Shown piece after piece: positions 5,054 through 8,061 of a stretch of 8,061 bases of DNA (position 1 is the stretch's first letter; the number at the start of each line of letters is the position of its first letter). The notes under the pieces are model-generated. The model was not told the DNA's origin. It worked only from the letters and a program-made list of their open reading frames with translations, and made no database searches. Source of the DNA: Thermoplasmata archaeon (GTDB taxonomy: Archaea; Thermoplasmatota; Thermoplasmata; Thermoplasmatales; Thermoplasmataceae). Location: NCBI GenBank assembly GCA_021797025.1, contig JAKAAK010000144.1:1-8061 (forward strand), read 5' to 3'. The translations under genes and the position numbers were made by a program.

Positions 5054-6964
5054 ATGATAAAATCCAGGAAATTCAAACTTTTCACCGTGATTATTATAAT
5101 CCTGATACTGATATTCTCAATTATATTTGTTGATGAAATTCAAAACCATAACTCCAATATGAAAAAGTATAGTGAATGTACACTGGACCTACTTAATAAC
5201 TCTCTCATACATGGAAATTATGAAAATACGGGAAACGGTATTGCACCCATTGCAATTACATATAATTCTTATAATAACCTTATTTATGTTGCAAACCATT
5301 TTACAAATAATATATTTGTAATTAATCCTGAGAGTGGTGAAATATTTGCCAAAATTAACGCAGGAGTGAAACCGCAATCACTGTTATATGATAATTGCAA
5401 TCATAATATATATGCAATAAATCAGGGTTCAAACAACATAAGTGTTATAAACTCCAGTTCCTCCAAAACTGTAACTAATATAAACGTTGGTTTGTCCCCA
5501 TCTGCATCCCTGTTTAACAATTATACAAATAGTATTTATGTAGCGAATTCTGGAGAAAACAGCATTTCAATTATTAATCCTGTCACAGAGAAGGTCACTA
5601 AAAATATCAATATATATTCACCATCTGCAATGGCTGTCTCAGCTGATAACCATGATTTATACATTTCAAATTATGGGGGTAACAGTATTACAGTATTAAA
5701 CACAATAACGTATAGAATTATAAAAACCGTCACTGTTGGTCGTGGGCCCAGTGACCTGGTATTTGACAAATTAAACAATCTTCTTTATTCTATTAATGAG
5801 AAATCTGAAAATGTTTCAGTAATTAATACGGTAAGTAATATGGTTATATCTAATATAAAAGTTGGTGGCAATCCTTTTAATGGAATCTGTAATCCATTAA
5901 ATTCATATATATATGTTACAAATTATGATACAAATAATGTATCTGTTATTAATTCCTCATCAAACAACGTGGTTAAAAATATTAATGTTGGTCTCAATCC
6001 ATTCTCGGAATGTTTCGTTCCCAGTGATAAGGCTATTTTCGTTGTAAATGAATATTCCGGAAATATTTCAGTAATAAATTCTACCAATAACCACGTAACC
6101 GGCAATATAAAAATAGGGACAGGACCGCAGGGTATATTATATAATCAATTTAATAAATATATTTATGTTACGGATGCTATGTCAAATTTTGTTTATGTCA
6201 TAAATTCACGCACAAACAGAGTTATCAATATAATAAATGTAGGAACAGGTCCTTCTGCAATTTCATATGATAAAACAAATAAACTACTGTACGTTGCTAA
6301 TTATGATTCAAATAATGTATCAGTTATTAATTCCAGCACAGATAGGGTGATAAAAGCGATAGATACAGGGGCAGGTCCGGCAGGCGTCACATACAACCCA
6401 TTTAATAATTATGTGTATGTGATAAATGAAAAATCCGATAATATTACAGTAATTAATGCAGGAACTAATTCTGCCATAGGAAATATAAATATAGGGAAGA
6501 GCCCATTTCAGGCAGCATATGATCCGGATAACCATAATTTATACGTCGTTAATTTTGCCTCCAATAATATTTCCGTTATAAGCTCAGCTGAAAATGTTGT
6601 TCTGTATTCCATAAAATCCGAATCCGGGCCACAGGGTATATCATACGATAAATTCAATGGAGATTTATACGTAATTAATTATAATTCAAACGATTTAACC
6701 ATTATAAATCCTCAAAATAAAAACATAATAGGTATTGTTAATGTTGGGCTATCTCCAGAGGGAATAACCTTTGATGCTTCAAACCATTATATTTATGTAG
6801 CAAATGAAAAGTCCAACAATGTATATGTTATAGACACGGAAACTAATAGATTGGTTGCCAGAATTGATACGGGTTACGGGCCATTCAGAATTTTATACAA
6901 TCCATTTAATAAATATATATATGTTACAGATCAAATTTCTGGAAGTCTCTCAATAATAAGATAA
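5054..6964 (+). CDS. Membrane-anchored YVTN beta-propeller surface protein (14 blades)
   Basis: A 636-residue protein with a basic N-terminus (K3, R5, K6, K8), one hydrophobic helix (about 9-27) acting as signal anchor or uncleaved signal, and then repeats to the end. From residue 62 there are 13 blades of 42 residues (the fourth has 41) and a fourteenth cut at 30 residues. Each follows a G-x-x-P start, then (I/L)Y(V/A)xN, then N(V/I)SVIN and a closing strand ending NV-G or similar, which is the YVTN family pattern known from archaeal and bacterial cell-surface proteins. The missing last strand of blade 14 can be supplied by residues about 48-60, closing the ring. Asn is very frequent (7-9 per blade in three blades counted) and about 13 N-x-S/T sequons are present, suggesting a glycosylated outer-face protein. 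There is no catalytic motif; a binding or scaffold role is inferred. It is a single gene with its own promoter. Confidence 0.9.
   Translation: MIKSRKFKLFTVIIIILILIFSIIFVDEIQNHNSNMKKYSECTLDLLNNSLIHGNYENTGNGIAPIAITYNSYNNLIYVANHFTNNIFVINPESGEIFAKINAGVKPQSLLYDNCNHNIYAINQGSNNISVINSSSSKTVTNINVGLSPSASLFNNYTNSIYVANSGENSISIINPVTEKVTKNINIYSPSAMAVSADNHDLYISNYGGNSITVLNTITYRIIKTVTVGRGPSDLVFDKLNNLLYSINEKSENVSVINTVSNMVISNIKVGGNPFNGICNPLNSYIYVTNYDTNNVSVINSSSNNVVKNINVGLNPFSECFVPSDKAIFVVNEYSGNISVINSTNNHVTGNIKIGTGPQGILYNQFNKYIYVTDAMSNFVYVINSRTNRVINIINVGTGPSAISYDKTNKLLYVANYDSNNVSVINSSTDRVIKAIDTGAGPAGVTYNPFNNYVYVINEKSDNITVINAGTNSAIGNINIGKSPFQAAYDPDNHNLYVVNFASNNISVISSAENVVLYSIKSESGPQGISYDKFNGDLYVINYNSNDLTIINPQNKNIIGIVNVGLSPEGITFDASNHYIYVANEKSNNVYVIDTETNRLVARIDTGYGPFRILYNPFNKYIYVTDQISGSLSIIR
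5237..6961 (+). repeat. In-frame 126-bp tandem repeats encoding the propeller blades
   Basis: Fourteen units run from residue 62 to the stop: 126 bp each except the fourth (123 bp) and the last (90 bp). Most units have diverged in DNA sequence but some pairs remain close: 5921-5956 and 6299-6334 differ at 2 of 36 bases and lie exactly three units apart, and 6134-6175 and 6890-6931 encode 14-residue stretches with 13 identities. Confidence 0.9.
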
Positions 6965-7046
6965 AACAATACTTATAATGCATATTTTAATTAAAGATAA
7001 ATACAGATATAAAATTATAACATTATATTACACATAAAGGATTTTT
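6965..7046. other. AT-rich spacer with T-run after the propeller gene
   Basis: This is the first part of a 360-bp gap between the propeller stop and the regulator stop (6965-7324). It holds no open frame of note. Short T-runs (ATTTTAATTAAAG near 6982 and a run of seven T starting at 7042) could end transcription of the propeller gene. The rest of the gap is covered by the tnpB-like remnant, a hairpin and an AT palindrome listed separately. Confidence 0.4.
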
Positions 7047-7048
7047 TT
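7042..7048 (+). terminator. T7 run downstream of the propeller gene
   Basis: Seven consecutive T on the forward strand, 77 bases after the propeller stop, suit archaeal T-run termination. No stem precedes it. Confidence 0.35.
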
Positions 7049-7225
7049 CAGTAAAATTCCAGGTCAATATGCCCGAAAGAAAGCTACTGATACTGTAGTA
7101 GGGTGTTTAATGGAGTTGACCCTGTGGAAGTGAATATCAATATCTCAGAACGTTAAATAAGAGTACATATGCCAAGGAAGGCACAGTCAATGAGTCAGAA
7201 TCCTCATTGCCCAGTCATGAGGTAT
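7047..7225 (+). pseudogene. Possible decayed 3' end of a tnpB (IS200/IS605-type) gene
   Basis: Three consecutive short forward frames together read like the end of a TnpB protein, the RNA-guided nuclease of IS200/IS605-type elements. Frame one (7047-7102) gives FSKIPGQYARKKATDTVV, comparable with the zinc-ribbon end and DRDxNAxxN region (CSxCGxxAxRDxNATxNxx) with its cysteines lost. After a one-base shift, frame two (7103-7156) gives RVFNGVDPVEVN and stops at TAA. After another shift, frame three (from 7171) gives AKEGTVNESESSLPSHE, like the hydrophilic tails of these proteins. No intact frame, start codon or upstream nuclease part remains. The match is to remembered family patterns, so it is tentative; random noncoding DNA is the alternative. 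Confidence 0.4.
7202..7222 (+). repeat. Hairpin CCTCAT-N9-ATGAGG (possible IS200/IS605 right-end hairpin)
   Basis: CCTCAT (7202-7207) pairs perfectly with ATGAGG (7217-7222) across a nine-base loop. Its place at the end of the tnpB-like remnant fits the subterminal right-end hairpin of IS200/IS605-type elements, which can also form the 3' part of the guide RNA. It could instead be a chance stem. Confidence 0.4.
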
Positions 7226-7279
7226 ATCATCGTGACTACATATGGAATAAATATAAGATAAATGTATGCCGCGGAAATA

Positions 7280-7297
7280 TTTATATTTAAATATAAA
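7280..7297. repeat. 18-bp perfect AT palindrome
   Basis: TTTATATTTAAATATAAA reads the same on both strands. It lies 28 bases beyond the regulator's stop. With only A and T it may be a chance product of composition, or an unwinding or termination site. Confidence 0.3.
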
Positions 7298-7307
7298 ATT
7301 ATATATT

Positions 7308-7319
7308 CTTGAAATCAAG
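7308..7319 (-). terminator. Small stem just after the SufR-like regulator gene
   Basis: CTTGA (7308-7312) and TCAAG (7315-7319) form a five-pair stem with a two-base gap, starting six bases after the regulator stop on the reverse strand and followed there by AT-rich sequence with short T-runs. Weak as a terminator, but well placed. Confidence 0.3.
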
Positions 7320-7324
7320 GCATC

Positions 7325-7984
7325 CTATTCAGAAATGGATATTTCCACAACGCATTTATTATCTCCGTCCGGGAAATTCTCCATGAGTTTGAAATCATCG
7401 CTCACCTTGTCGGATAACATGGATTTTTCTAGAGAACCGCATACCATATCCTTATTGTTTTTGGCCAGTTCATAGAATACACAGTTATGTCTTATGATTT
7501 TCACAGTGTCTCCTGTTACTTCCATTTTTGCATAGTAACCAAGACGATTGAGTATATTCACATATTCCCCGATCTTTTCCAGTTTTTCATCCCTGGTAAG
7601 TGACGCAAGGGAAATGCTTTCCGATGAAACTTCCTTTACCATATCTTCAGCTATCTTCATGAGTATTCCATTCAATCTTACTGTTCCTATCTCATTTTCG
7701 ACCTCCTTCAGAAGCATGGATGAGAAATTTATATACTGTTTTGGAAATATCTGCATACCCTTTTCTGTTAATTTATAGTATTTTTTTGGTCTTCCTGCCT
7801 TTGCCCTTACAAAATAAGATGAGACCAGACTGTGATTTTCAAGATAGTTTAAATGCTCCTTTACAGCATTTTTGTTTACTTTCATAATATCTGAAAGCTG
7901 CTCAAGGGTTTTATCCTCATACAGCAGTGAACTGAGTATAGTAGTTTTACTATTACCTAAATAATCATTAATTACTTCTTCCAT
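7325..7984 (-). CDS. SufR-like winged-helix transcriptional regulator (ArsR-like, COG2345 type)
   Basis: A 219-residue DNA-binding protein. Residues about 8-75 form a winged helix-turn-helix: TLEQLSDIMKVNKNAVKEHL is the HTH and AGRPKKYYKLTEKG (63-76) the wing, typical of this family. A helical middle part (about 80-145) leads to a C-terminal sensor with NCVF (C168), C182 and GDNKC (C211), the spacing seen in SufR, where three cysteines and a histidine hold an Fe-S cluster and control suf operon expression. The usual His near NFPDG is not there (E202/N203 instead), so the ligand set differs or the domain senses something else. The ATG at 7984 is supported by a TATA-like box about 32 nt upstream. 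No suf genes lie in the window, so the target is unknown; autoregulation is suggested by a dyad over the likely transcription start. Confidence 0.8.
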   Translation of the reverse strand: MEEVINDYLGNSKTTILSSLLYEDKTLEQLSDIMKVNKNAVKEHLNYLENHSLVSSYFVRAKAGRPKKYYKLTEKGMQIFPKQYINFSSMLLKEVENEIGTVRLNGILMKIAEDMVKEVSSESISLASLTRDEKLEKIGEYVNILNRLGYYAKMEVTGDTVKIIRHNCVFYELAKNNKDMVCGSLEKSMLSDKVSDDFKLMENFPDGDNKCVVEISISE

Positions 7985-7990
7985 GGTACC

Positions 7991-8010
7991 ACAATTATAT
8001 ATTATATTGT
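7991..8010 (-). promoter_or_regulatory. Possible operator ACAAT-N10-ATTGT over the regulator's start site
   Basis: Five-base inverted arms (7991-7995 and 8006-8010) flank an AT-rich centre, giving a 20-bp imperfect palindrome. It sits between the TATA-like box and the start codon and covers the predicted transcription start, where an archaeal repressor would block polymerase. Autoregulation is inferred. Confidence 0.35.
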
Positions 8011-8020
8011 TATATTTATA
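8011..8020 (-). promoter_or_regulatory. TATA-like box for the SufR-like regulator
   Basis: TATAAATATA on the reverse strand is centred about 32 nt before the ATG at 7984, implying a leader of some six bases. A second AT-rich stretch at 7994-8006 is too close to the start codon to be the functional box. Confidence 0.5.
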
Positions 8021-8061
8021 CTTATACGTACTTTAGTTACTATATACATAATAAAATGTTT

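Noticed and set aside
5237..6961. Regular 126-bp periodicity that could be read as a CRISPR or minisatellite array
   Set aside because: The period is in frame, the units diverge across their whole length without constant repeat and unique spacer parts, and the translation gives clean YVTN blades.
7269..7274. CCGCGG palindrome in the spacer before the regulator stop
   Set aside because: A six-base restriction-type palindrome without repeats or context; expected by chance.
7266..7475. Forward 69-residue frame overlapping the regulator gene
   Set aside because: It is largely antisense to the well-supported SufR-like gene, has no promoter of its own and no recognisable motif. Other short frames opposite the large genes were dropped for the same reason.

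Overview
The window looks like chromosomal DNA of an archaeon, most likely a member of the Thermoplasmata (Ferroplasma/Thermoplasma-like). Three things point there: an Nre-type DNA repair protein, a family known from archaea; AT-rich spacers with TATA-like boxes about 24-34 nt before starts and no Shine-Dalgarno sequences, implying leaderless or very short-leader mRNAs; and AGA/AGG/ATA-rich codon use. The genus-level guess is inference.

Layout. 1-98: the last codons of an ISAzo13-type transposase. 99-333: AT-rich spacer holding an 8-bp inverted repeat and a GC-richer cluster of small dyads behind a TATA-like box. 334-1566 (+): a membrane-bound family 2 glycosyltransferase of the hyaluronan/cellulose synthase type. 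1584-2741 (-): an FMN-dependent lactate 2-monooxygenase-type enzyme, convergent with the glycosyltransferase and with its own promoter. 2801-4863 (-): a two-gene unit, NreA-type repair protein followed by an SplB-like radical SAM protein, joined by a TGATG stop/start overlap. 4864-5053: divergent promoter region. 5054-6964 (+): a membrane-anchored surface protein made of 14 YVTN beta-propeller blades with a 42-residue period. 6965-7324: AT-rich spacer carrying what looks like a frameshifted 3' remnant of a tnpB (IS200/IS605-type) gene and a hairpin. 7325-7984 (-): a SufR-like winged-helix regulator with three C-terminal cysteines and a possible operator over its own start site. 7985-8061: its promoter.

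The genes do not form one pathway. The clearest functional unit is nre plus radical SAM, probably a DNA-damage module. The glycosyltransferase and the propeller protein both act at the cell envelope. The lactate monooxygenase indicates aerobic use of hydroxy acids. Insertion-sequence remnants lie on both sides, so the segment has seen mobile-element traffic. I found no CRISPR array, tRNA, rRNA or obvious defence system. The most unusual items are the nre/radical SAM coupling, the 14-blade propeller with sequons in register, and the possible structured RNA at about 221-286.
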